The translations under genes were made by a program, and so were the position numbers. Below, piece after piece: positions 1 through 9,452 of a stretch of 64,000 nucleotides of DNA; the first letter of the stretch is position 1, and each line of letters opens with the position of its first letter. The notes under the pieces are model-generated. The model did not search any database. It was given only the letters and a program-made list of their open reading frames with translations, and was not told the DNA's origin. Origin of the DNA: Trichomonas vaginalis G3 (Eukaryota; Parabasalia; Trichomonadida; Trichomonadidae); NCBI RefSeq assembly GCF_026262505.1, contig NC_067206.1, forward strand, positions 28,287,896 through 28,351,895, read 5' to 3'.

Positions 1-300
1 TGTAAAGCAGCAATTAGAGGTTACACATATGCCCTCAAGGAAATAGAGCGTATGCGAAACGACTATGCTGACTTAAAGAAAGAGATAGAGAAACCAGCAG
101 AAAACAAAATGAACATATTGGCATTTCTAAACAAAAACTATCCAACAGCTGACGATTTCCTTCTTTCAGATGTCAAGAAGAAATATAAAGATACATTCAA
201 TATTGTGAAAACTTTTGACATACTGACAGAGGAAATCGAAGCCACAAAATTGTTTAGAATTTCACGAATTCACAATGTTTACCATGTAAAACGCTTATAA
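1..300 (+). CDS. Unknown coiled-coil protein, C-terminal part (unit 1)
   Basis: The gene enters from outside the window. Its last 82 residues, from MRNDYADLKKEIEKP onward, match the end of the gene at 28408. The first 50 bases are clearly more diverged from units 2 and 3 than the bases after them, suggesting a recombination join near base 50. Confidence 0.6.
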   Translation, partial: CKAAIRGYTYALKEIERMRNDYADLKKEIEKPAENKMNILAFLNKNYPTADDFLLSDVKKKYKDTFNIVKTFDILTEEIEATKLFRISRIHNVYHVKRL

Positions 301-308
301 AACTTTAT

Positions 309-357
309 GGTAGAAAAAAGGGTAGAAAACGGGGTAGATATACCCTTCTACCCTAAA
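309..357. repeat. 49-bp inverted repeat, right arm (unit 1)
   Basis: This matches, with one visible difference, the arms at 29331-29379 and 58492-58540. Its partner arm lies before the window. It starts 9 bp after the stop of the upstream gene. Confidence 0.7.
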
Positions 358-565
358 TTTTATTTTTGCCGAATTCTGTATAAAATTCTGAGTAAAATGA
401 CATATGGAACACATACTTTTTCAGTAAGGAAATATGAGGTTAAAAAAGAGGTGAAAAGTTGTGTGCATTTGCACTAGTTCACCTAAATTTATTTTTGACC
501 GTAAATTCAAATATGACTAACACTAAATGGAACATGCAATTTCAATGCATAAAAGGAAAAAAATG

Positions 566-640
566 CGCGAATTGGGATTTGAACCGAGGTCTTCGACGCC
601 TGGAACGAGGTAGCCCATACCACTGAGCCATGAGCCGCTT
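566..640 (-). pseudogene. tRNA-like relic
   Basis: On the minus strand there is an A-box match TGGCTCAGTGG and a B-box match GGTTCAAATCC with starts 45 bp apart, which is tRNA geometry. A four-pair D-stem (GCTC/GGGC) forms. The acceptor, anticodon and T stems do not pair well, so this looks like a decayed or tRNA-derived sequence rather than a working tRNA. It lies in a stretch (about 515-755) that units 2 and 3 lack. Confidence 0.35.
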
Positions 641-754
641 GCATATTTTTAAGTAAAATATAGTATATTTGTCATACAGTGAAGGATGACCAAACTTAAA
701 AAAATAAAGTTAGTTTTTTATAAAATATTTTTTATCCGGAATATAAAGACAGAT

Positions 755-1549
755 ATGTCAACAACCGAGAACACAACAACAGTTATAGTCCATGAAGCTA
801 TAAATGAAGAATATGAATGGATACAATATAACAAACAATTGCGTCTAATTCGTTCGGTCAAAGACGATATGTACCAAATGCAAAGTATTTTGACTGCATG
901 TTTTGCTCCAGACACTAAACACGCAGACGATTGGTTCAAAAACCAAAGCACACAAGAACTTTTGAGTGAAATTTCTCTAGACCGAGAATTCTCGGTCTTG
1001 CATAAAACACATGAAAATCGTAAAAATTTGCCAATAAATTTAAGAGGATATTATGTACATAGACTTTTAGTAAATGCAGTTGCAATGTGGGCTTCTCCTC
1101 GTTATGCATGGCATGTTTACAAACTTCTTGACGATTTACATACAGAAATTAGAAAAGAGCTAGAGAACAAGCCTGAAGCAAAAGACAAAAGCATTCAGAA
1201 AAGAATACCACGTTCGGTACCAAAAGGAAAGGAAAAGAACTATAAGTATATGATTTATACTGAAGATATGGAAGACAGTGACATGGTTATGTTGCATTTA
1301 GTCAGAAGAAACAACAAAAGCTTTTACGACCTTGCTAAGATTTACAAATCTGACAGAAATTGGTTCTATCGCGAAAACTTACCGATTTCAATGACTCCAA
1401 ATGAAGATGTGAAACAAATAGTTCAAGATACTTTACCTCAAACACACTATGATATTAAAGGTTGTACAATTTTTACCTTCAAAGAAGATTTGCCATTGTT
1501 AAAGGAAAAAATAACAGAGTATTTTGACAACTTCAAACAAGTAGGGTAA
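755..1549 (+). CDS. KilA-N domain DNA-binding protein (unit 1)
   Basis: The 264-residue product has a KilA-N-like core at about residues 85-130: a start resembling WFKNQSTQELL, then GYYVHRLLVNAVAMWASP, then YAWHVYKLLDDL. A separate C-terminal domain (about residues 165-264, YKYMIYTEDMEDSDMVMLHL) resembles the MSV199/DUF3627-type partners of KilA-N in insect poxvirus and baculovirus proteins. KilA-N proteins of large DNA viruses bind nucleic acid, and a regulatory role is an inference. An ATG at 686 is also in frame, but 755 is preferred because TTTTTATC lies just upstream, as in the other genes of the element. The 45 bp upstream resembles the sequence upstream of the gene at 28408. Confidence 0.7.
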   Translation: MSTTENTTTVIVHEAINEEYEWIQYNKQLRLIRSVKDDMYQMQSILTACFAPDTKHADDWFKNQSTQELLSEISLDREFSVLHKTHENRKNLPINLRGYYVHRLLVNAVAMWASPRYAWHVYKLLDDLHTEIRKELENKPEAKDKSIQKRIPRSVPKGKEKNYKYMIYTEDMEDSDMVMLHLVRRNNKSFYDLAKIYKSDRNWFYRENLPISMTPNEDVKQIVQDTLPQTHYDIKGCTIFTFKEDLPLLKEKITEYFDNFKQVG

Positions 1550-1638
1550 ATGCACTCTTTATTTTTACGCTTGACTTCAGATGGCTCAGGTAGCTCAATG
1601 AGGTAAATTGCCTCGTCAAATCCTTCTGGCATTCCGAG

Positions 1639-1928
1639 TCCTTCCATCCGACAGGAAAATATTTTCCCGACAAAGGGAAAAATTTTTCCTTCCGACAGGA
1701 AGAACTCTTCCATCCGACAGGAAAAAATTTTCCGGACAAAGGGAAAAATTTTTCCTTCCGACAGGAAGAACTCTTCCAGTTGTCCGTCCGTAAACCATTC
1801 AAATTTTCGAAAATTGAGAACTTTTTGGTCGAACTTCAGAAAAAATTTTCCTTCCGACAGAAAAAGTTTTTCCATCCGACAGGAAAAGTTTTTCCATCCG
1901 ACAGGAAAAATTTTTCCTTCCGACAGGA
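1639..1928. repeat. Minisatellite of CCGACAGGAA-type units (unit 1)
   Basis: Tandem and interleaved copies of TTCCTTCCGACAGGAA and TTCCATCCGACAGGAA, with spacers of the type GACAAAGGGAAAAATTTTT. Most units are near-palindromic (TTCC...GGAA). A longer block of about 65 bp is repeated twice here. The array is 290 bp in unit 1, about 225 bp in unit 2 and about 185 bp in unit 3, so its length varies. Short open frames cross it on both strands, but none looks like a conserved gene. Confidence 0.75.
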
Positions 1929-2034
1929 CACAAACGGATGACTGACGTTCCTCTTCCTGAATGTCTTCCAAAGCCAGAAGAACCGACAGCCCCAGCACCA
2001 CAACAGACTTACTAAGACTAAACACTTACATTTT

Positions 2035-2909
2035 TCAAGCTTGACTTTTTACAATTTGAACTTTGTTTGCGTAGATATGAATTCTGAAAGAAGTATGAGG
2101 GTCTTGTATGACCTTGTACTTCTCCCATAGTTCATGTCTGTCAAACTTACCTGCCATGGACTCTTTCATAAGTTCCATGAAATCGTCTTCGGACAATCCG
2201 GGGAAAAGTATTATGTCAGTAAGTATTCTTTTAGCATCCTTACTTAAACTCTTTGCTGTCTGTACACAAATGACAACTGAGATGTTAAAGTGTCTGAGCT
2301 TCTTAAGAATTCGACACATATCTTGTTCTCTATTCTTTAACAAAGGATGAGAGGCGAAATCATCTAAAATAAGAAGACATCTGTGAGGGTACGTTTTCCA
2401 ATCGTAAGATTGCAATTTCTTCGAAATGTATTCTATCTCTTTCTGTTTGTTTCTGAAGTGTTTCTTCTCTAATATTCTCTGCATTTCCTCATTTGGGTCT
2501 TTAAACTTCGAATTTATATACTCATTTATAGCATTATATTTCAAAACTCTTCTTTGGTACTTCTTTATCCAATCTAACAACTCAGTATCCTTTATACATA
2601 CTAACTTAGACTTCTTTATAATATCTTTGAACGAATTGACGGTTTGGTCAAATTGATCCGAAGTACTACAAATAACAACTAACTCATAGAATGGGTTCTT
2701 CTCATCTAGTTCTTGTTGTTGTGCAGCCATTTTAAGATAAGTGAAAGTCTTACCCGACCCAGGTGGTGCAATTAGATCTGTTATACCATTCTGAGCAAAT
2801 AAGAACTTGTCATGTATAGGTTTTATTTGAGCATTTTCTAACTTCCTCTTGTTCTTGTTTAAAACATTCTCAAATTTCTTGTCAATGTCAGCAAACTTTT
2901 TTCTAACAT
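2035..2909 (-). pseudogene. A32-like DNA-packaging ATPase (unit 1, broken)
   Basis: Unit 1 copy of the packaging ATPase described at 30657. The reading frame is broken. It is a few percent diverged from units 2 and 3, more than the genes to its right. Confidence 0.75.
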
Positions 2910-2945
2910 ATTTTTAGAAAAATTAAAATTTTTATCTTTTAGAAA

Positions 2946-3404
2946 ATGTCTAGCGATTTCGCTATCTATATTCGAGACAAACTTTTTGACAGCAAAACAT
3001 CTGTCGACCATAAAATCTTACATAGTGTAAACAAGAAAGGTGAATTTGTTCTAAAGTTCTGTTTCTGGGAATATGACAAGAACCATAAAACATTAAGCAG
3101 AGCAGTCTTAAAATTTGTCAATGACAGACTTGTTGACAGAGATGACGCCGATTGGAAAGATGAAGTCCAACAAAAGTTCTTAGAATGCAAAGAAGACACA
3201 TGCGCTGTTCTTGAAGATGAAATAGAAAACAGAATAGATGAGCTATTAAAGGACATAGAACTTTTACATAAATATGGTTGCGCCAAATTTGACATAACTC
3301 CACCAGAAAAGAAGAAGAGAGAAAATAAAGAAAAGAAAGTAGAAGAAGAGAAGAAAGAACCTGAACCAGAGCCAGTTCCACCGAAGAAGAAATTTGACAT
3401 GTAA
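2946..3404 (+). CDS. Unknown 152-residue protein, charged C-terminus (unit 1)
   Basis: Copy of the gene at 31569, starting 36 bp from the divergent ATPase start. The lysine/glutamate-rich tail is three residues longer than in units 2 and 3, a length difference within a simple repeat. Confidence 0.6.
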   Translation: MSSDFAIYIRDKLFDSKTSVDHKILHSVNKKGEFVLKFCFWEYDKNHKTLSRAVLKFVNDRLVDRDDADWKDEVQQKFLECKEDTCAVLEDEIENRIDELLKDIELLHKYGCAKFDITPPEKKKRENKEKKVEEEKKEPEPEPVPPKKKFDM

Positions 3405-3420
3405 AAATAAAATTTTATTT

Positions 3421-3840
3421 TTAGAACATTTCTGGGTCAATGTCAATGTTCTCTTCCTCTTTAGGAGCAAACACTGGCTTAGACTCTAAAATCTTTTTAC
3501 CCAATTTACCTTGAACTTCTACAACTTTAGACTCATAATATTCATAGTCGTCTGTCTTCTTTGGTTCATAAGGTATAACAAGTTTGTATGCTTTGCCTTC
3601 TTTAAGGTTTGAAAACCTTCTGTCAAAACTTTCTTTGACTGTTAACAAACCTTCTATGTCTAAGTCTTCAAATTTCGCACCATTTTTAGTCACAATAGCA
3701 AACTTAACTGGTTCGATGTTCCAAACTTTGCTGAATGAAGACTTTTCAAAATGGTAGAAGTAAACATTCAAATATGTGAATGGCTCTAACTTATCTTTGA
3801 CTTCATTCATATACTTATTTACTGAGATGAATTTTGTCAT
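3421..3840 (-). CDS. Unknown 139-residue protein (unit 1)
   Basis: Copy of the gene at 32035. Differences from units 2 and 3 cluster in the first 45 residues. The upstream motif TTTTTATTCTG lies just before the ATG on the minus strand. Confidence 0.55.
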   Translation of the reverse strand: MTKFISVNKYMNEVKDKLEPFTYLNVYFYHFEKSSFSKVWNIEPVKFAIVTKNGAKFEDLDIEGLLTVKESFDRRFSNLKEGKAYKLVIPYEPKKTDDYEYYESKVVEVQGKLGKKILESKPVFAPKEEENIDIDPEMF

Positions 3841-3882
3841 CTTTTCTTCAGAATAAAAAAAATATTTTTTTAAAAAATTTAC

Positions 3883-5115
3883 TCAGAAAAATTTTTTCTT
3901 TGTATATATGCCATTCTCAACATCTAAAAGATTTTTGACATTTGCCAAGAATGTTCGTTTAGAAGCTGCCATATAACCATATTCTTGACAATATTGTTTA
4001 TATTCATCATATAAAGACCTTTCATCTAATGACACAAAGTCGCTTTCTTCTATGAACAGTTCATATACACTCTTGTTTGCTTCTAACAATGTTTGTCTCT
4101 CTTCGGTATGTGGAATTTGTCTTGGATTGAACTTAGAAATATCTAATGTCATGAAATATGAGAACAAGTGGTTGTAAAAGTCAGATGTCAAACATTCTGA
4201 CAAAGCGTCAAAATATTCTGTATCTTGCATATGAGCTTCTGACGTTCTGACAACTACATATCTTCTGTCAGAACTTTCTAACTTCATCGGAACAGCATTG
4301 TTTGAAACCATAATGAAGTTTGCAACATTCTCACAAACTCTTGAGTCTTTATACTTTCTTTCAACAACTCCAACTTTGTCTGTTATAAGACTCTTCAAAG
4401 CATCTGAGTTCAAAACTTTTGTTGTATCTATACTTTGAAGTTCATTGCAAACTATAAGTTTCATATTCTCAATTGAAGAGTTAAATTTACCGCAGATGTT
4501 TTCTAAGTTTGTCATATTAGGGTTCGAATAACCTTCTAACAGTTTGCATAAGATATCTGTAAAGAATGTGTTCTTACCTGTTCCTTGTTTTCCAATTATA
4601 ATGAGAGCAGTTTCATTTTTAGCACTTGGATGTTGTAAGATATTTGCAAACCAACATAAGATATACTCATAGACTCTTTCGTTTCCATTGCATATAATTT
4701 CTTTGACATGGTCTAACCAAGCTTCTATAATACTGTGTTTCCATTCTACTTGTTCGTATTTATATCCAGTGAAGATAGAATAGAAGTTTGGAGAAGGTGT
4801 ATAAAACTTTATACCACGAACTGAAAAATCTTCAAGTTTTGACAATAAGATATCCCAAGCATCTAACATCTTCATGCCAACTTGTACGACTTTATTTTCT
4901 TAAGTTTCTGTCTACATTCTTGTTCTGAAACTATTGTCGCTTTAGGTTGTGTTAAAGACTACATCCCATTCTTTCATAACATAACATTCTGGGGCAGAGT
5001 CGACATAAATGACTAAACGTTTCAAATTCTCGACTGCTTTGTTATAGTCTCGAAATGGACACATATTTCTGAATGCTTGGAAGTCATAAAAATCTGAAAC
5101 ATCTATTCTGTACAT
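3883..5115 (-). pseudogene. SF3 helicase (unit 1, broken)
   Basis: Unit 1 copy of the helicase described at 62441. It shows Walker A GKQGTGKNTFF, a Walker B-like KLIVCNEL and the motif C-like FIMVSNN. The frame is broken. The switch from a few percent divergence to near-identity with unit 2 lies close to the 5' part of this gene, around 4.9 kb. Confidence 0.8.
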
Positions 5116-5145
5116 TTTTATAAGAATAAAAAAAATATTATTTTT

Positions 5146-5941
5146 TTATTCTTGACTTTGTTGTTCCATTTGTTGCATTTGTTGTTCTTGAGCGATTTGT
5201 TGTTGAAGTTGTTCTTGTAATACAATACTTTCACCAGTTGCATCTTCCAATTCGAAACTTTCTGCCGTCATTGACAAATACATAGGACATAAAAGTTTTA
5301 CAGGAACAAAGTTTGCGTCAACTAATGTCAACGTTATACTTGCCAAAGTGTTTGTGTTCACTAAGGTTGAAAATTCTGCATTCGAATGAACAATAGGCAA
5401 ACCAGCAGAGAAAGTATTGTTTATACGCATAAGTATCTTTTGGTCATAATAGTTTCTGTCGACATTCGAATAACACTTTGAACCTAAGTTTGAAACAATA
5501 TATAAGATTGGTGTGCTTAATGTCAATGGAATAGACATTCCTTGTATGACACCTTTTCCTGTTATAGGAAACTGTTGGTAGTAAAAACCAGAATAAGTTT
5601 TGTATTATAGCTCATATCGTTATAGTAAACTCAGTCGGACATCCAAACATAATGAAACCTGCTCTAGTTGCAGCACATGTTACACCCGTACTTAAAGTAT
5701 TAAATAAGTCAACAAAACCTGTTGGTGGCATATCTGAGTAAGTATCTTCAAAGGAGTATTTTTTACCATTCACAACAATAAAGTCTTCTGGTGTCAAAAG
5801 AGCAAAACAGGCTTTAGTCGTCATTGTGTTTAAGGTTAGTTTACAATATCGTCCTTGAGGACTTTGTAAGTTTGTTGTTATAGAATTATATGACTCAGGG
5901 TTTTTAGTCGTAATAGTATAAACCATTATGTCTTCTGCCAT
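5146..5941 (-). pseudogene. Candidate penton/minor capsid protein (unit 1, broken)
   Basis: Unit 1 copy of the gene at 33756. It is near-identical in sequence but the frame is broken. Confidence 0.45.
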
Positions 5942-5945
5942 TTAC

Positions 5946-6524
5946 TTAGCAAATAAATTTTAATGAAATGTTGTGGTCGTCAAATATTTTTATAACGTCT
6001 GGGAAACTATATTTTAAGTTCAACGTTTCACCTCCTTTCATAACGTATATCTTGTCAATGACATTATATGAAACACCACAGCAACTAATGTCGGGTTCTA
6101 TTTCTTTGATGTTTATATCGTCTGCCTCTGTCAAAAGTTTCAATAGTTCTTTCAAAACTTCATGAGGTGCAATGACATATGAGTTCACTTTTACAGGGTT
6201 GTGTTCGACCAAGTTTAACATTATACTTAAAGCTTGACAAATCTTCTCCTGAGTTTGAAGTTTGTCTTTCAGTTGTTGGTAATCGTTTCGAATATCTGCA
6301 ACAGAACTTAAGTCTCTGTTAACTTCAGGATATGTTGGTTCTTTTACAGGAACAATTGTTATACCATCTTCGTCTTCGTATGGTTTCCCCATTTCAACAT
6401 CTCTGTCTTTGACATTGACAATAACACTTTGACTGTTTGTTTGAGTTGGTGAATTTAACTTCACATCTGCCACCGCCATTAAACCTTTTGAAACACTTAC
6501 GCTTCTATTTTTCGGAAATGACAT
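5946..6524 (-). CDS. Unknown coiled-coil protein, 192 residues (unit 1)
   Basis: Copy of the gene at 34558. The start at 6524 (MSFPKNRSV) is chosen over longer options because TTTTTATTCT lies 9 nt upstream and the divergent gene begins 18 bp away. Confidence 0.55.
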   Translation of the reverse strand: MSFPKNRSVSVSKGLMAVADVKLNSPTQTNSQSVIVNVKDRDVEMGKPYEDEDGITIVPVKEPTYPEVNRDLSSVADIRNDYQQLKDKLQTQEKICQALSIMLNLVEHNPVKVNSYVIAPHEVLKELLKLLTEADDINIKEIEPDISCCGVSYNVIDKIYVMKGGETLNLKYSFPDVIKIFDDHNISLKFIC

Positions 6525-6542
6525 TTTACTTAGAATAAAAAG

Positions 6543-6956
6543 ATGGACGTATTCGGATATCTCTTTGAATTGAAGCAAAACAAAGTTTATACTCACAAAC
6601 AATACAAGTTCATTGACAGAATAGTTCTTTACACAAACAATGGAAAATGTTATAGAATAGCAGTCTTTGCTGAACCTAAATATTTTATAAAGCAAAGAAA
6701 GTTGGTATAACTGAAATGGTGAAAGTTCTTGAAGCAGACAAAAATATAACTTCAAAACTTACAGATATTTCTAAAGGTAAGTTTATAATACAATATTATG
6801 TCAAAACAGGTGTGTCATATATTTACGAGAGAAAAGTGTCAAGAACAACTTACTGACCTGCTGCCAAAATCTGCTCGATGGAAGCTGTCGTTATGCCAAT
6901 CTGAGGAGCCCCAGCAGGTTTCATCGAACGAATCTTCAAAAGAGCATCTTCCGTGA
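6543..6956 (+). pseudogene. Unknown protein overlapping the capsid gene end (unit 1, broken)
   Basis: Unit 1 copy of the gene at 35155. The frame is broken. Its 3' end overlaps the convergent capsid candidate by about 100 bp, as in unit 2. Confidence 0.45.
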
Positions 6957-8443
6957 AAAGTGCTATTGGTTTTGTAAACTTCTTTGCTCTCAATTCATCT
7001 GGACCGTCTCTGTCACCAATATATTGTATTTGTAACTGTACCAACAGTTGAAATACCACCCATAAAGTCTTCTGAGTCAGCAAATGGAATGCCAAGCCAA
7101 AAGTTTGAACGGTCTCCATTTGTATATTGAGTTTTTTGACCTCCTGTATGAGTCCATACTTTCACATATGGCATAATAGAACTTTGCATTTCAGGGTTAA
7201 TGGTTGTTGTGAAGTTGTTGTTAAAGTTCATAGCATCTAATGTCAAGTTGTATGACTCATATCTCAACTGTAGAATATTCTTCTCTTGGATAATATTTGC
7301 CATCTATGTTTATATATATTTTAATACCAGGGTTGTAGAAACAAGAATAGTCATTTATAGTTCGTCTGAACAGTACAAACATAGTATCTGCATGTTTCAT
7401 TGCAGTTGTTAAGGCAATATCTGTTCTTGCACCTGGGTCAGCACTTTGGTTTCCAACTTCACCTGCAAAGTCTTTGACAGATATTTGGTGTATAGGGAAC
7501 ATAAGTGGAACTGCAATATATTTGGCAGCTAAAGCATTTGAAATATCTGGGTCCAACATATAGACTGCAAGTCTGCTTTCTATTCTCTTGCATTCAAATT
7601 TTTCGCATGTGAACTTAACTGGGTCCCATACGTTTGCACCACCATTAAATAGTAGTTTACTTCATTGTTGAAGTTTGAGAAACCAAAGTCTAAGTCAACT
7701 TTGTTTTTGCAAAAGGCGAATGTGTTTGATGTTGTTCTTTGGCTTCAATAGTGAATGGGTCTTGTGTTGGTGCAATGACTAAGTTATTTTTGCTTGGAGT
7801 AAGTTCGATAGAAATTTTTCTGCCCAGTTTGGCAAGTATCTTAAAAACCTGAAGATGAGGAAAGATGACAAAGGAACTCTAAGTTTCAGTTTTACTTTAG
7901 TGCTGCAGTTTGTCCAGAAAGGTTAACATAAACTCCTGGAACGTTAGGGTCAAGTCTTCTTATTTTCTCAATAGTTGCATACTGGTCTGTTTGTTCTCTA
8001 GCTTGTGGTTGTACTGAGTTTCTCAAAGCGAACCATTCATAGTTTTGCCCATGTTACTGTTTGAACTAAGTCAGAGTTAGAATATATCTTATATCCCATA
8101 AAACTTCTGGAGCATATTGGTATCCGACATAGAAAATTCCCATTGCAACCTTTCTTGTCAGACAACTTGGCAGAAGGTTTTATTTCAATGTCTTTGTTCC
8201 ACGTATAAGAATGAGTTGTCAATAGAAATAATATGAAACCTGTCGCAAGCAATATCTACTGTTGTTGAAGAACCTTCTCCAAACTCACCTACGTTTCCAT
8301 AAGAAACAGCAGTTGTATATTCGTAAGTTCCAGGAACTATTTCTGACCTTCTAATGGCATTGTCGCATTCGTTATACCATTCGGAAACATTTCCGTTCAT
8401 TGGCATCCAAAACTGTTGGCGTAATATTCTGAGCGGCGTACAT
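6850..8443 (-). pseudogene. Candidate major capsid protein (unit 1, broken)
   Basis: Unit 1 copy of the locus at 35468. It is heavily broken compared with the rest of the unit, yet the sequence outside the breaks is almost unchanged. Confidence 0.5.
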
Positions 8444-8475
8444 TTCATATGGGTAAAAATATAGAATAGTTGGAT

Positions 8476-9383
8476 TTATATGTCATAATAGAACCACTCG
8501 GACCAAGCTTTACTTCTTCCTGACTGAGTTTTTAACTCTTTTCTTTTTCCTTCATTGCCACTACTTTCACTAGATGAAGTTACTTCTTCACTACTTTCAC
8601 TTTGTTCTACTCTTCTCTTCTTCTTTGGTGTCGCTTTTGGTAACTTGCCCTCTGCTTCAAGTTGTTGCATCTTTGCCTCATGTTCACCTAGTATGTTGTA
8701 AATTTCCCATGTCCTTTTTGCCTTTGGGCTCTGGTCGCCCATCTCAGGTAACCATATCCTAGAAAGATTTTGTCATAGTTTGTATTTGAGTCTCGTTTAT
8801 TGTTTGCATGACTCTTTCCTGAGTTTCCGGTTCAAGCTCTTCAAACAGAGCTTGTCCATATGGAATAAGCTCGTTTCCAAATATATGTTTTTGTAGCCAT
8901 TCTGGTTTTCTTTCCATGTTACCAATAATATCTTTTGTGAATGGGAAAGCTTTTACCCAACGTTTCAGTCTTGCGTCATTTATTTCTGTAGTTGGTTTTA
9001 TTTTGTCATGGAACATGTTTTTCAATACTAACATTTCATTTGGTACTGTCCATTTGAGTTTTTTAAATATTCATCCCTTCTCGGTTCATTGTCTGCAAAG
9101 TAAGTTTTTATGACATTTTGCAAACTTCGTTTGCAAGGTCATGTACAATAGGTTCTCTTCCTTCTCTCTCCCTAACTCTCTTTCTAAACTCTTCACCAAA
9201 TATACCATCTCTATGGTTCTGTGTAGTTTTTTGAGATAAATGTTCTAGAACGTCAGGTGTTATATTTCCCTCAGCCATGTTCATTTCATACTGGTCCAAA
9301 ATATCTGCATCTTTCATATCTTTCAATGGCATTAAAGCCGCGCTGAAAATACCAGCTATATCTGGTTCACCATTGACTTCCAT
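8476..9383 (-). pseudogene. Unknown charged protein (unit 1, broken)
   Basis: Unit 1 copy of the gene at 37111. It is broken in several places. Confidence 0.5.
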
Positions 9384-9452
9384 TGCGTCTACAACTTCTT
9401 GGAATTGAGGTTGTAAGTTTATGAACCACCTATCCGGATTAGCTTTATGACC

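Noticed and set aside
1608-2025. Protein-coding gene across the minisatellite
   Set aside because: Open frames exist on both strands only because the repeat unit lacks stops. They differ in frame and length between units.
2966-3400. Long antisense open frames opposite the 149-152-residue gene and elsewhere (for example opposite 11022-11280, 24787-25206)
   Set aside because: Low-complexity shadows of the real genes. They lack start motifs, and their length follows codon bias on the other strand.
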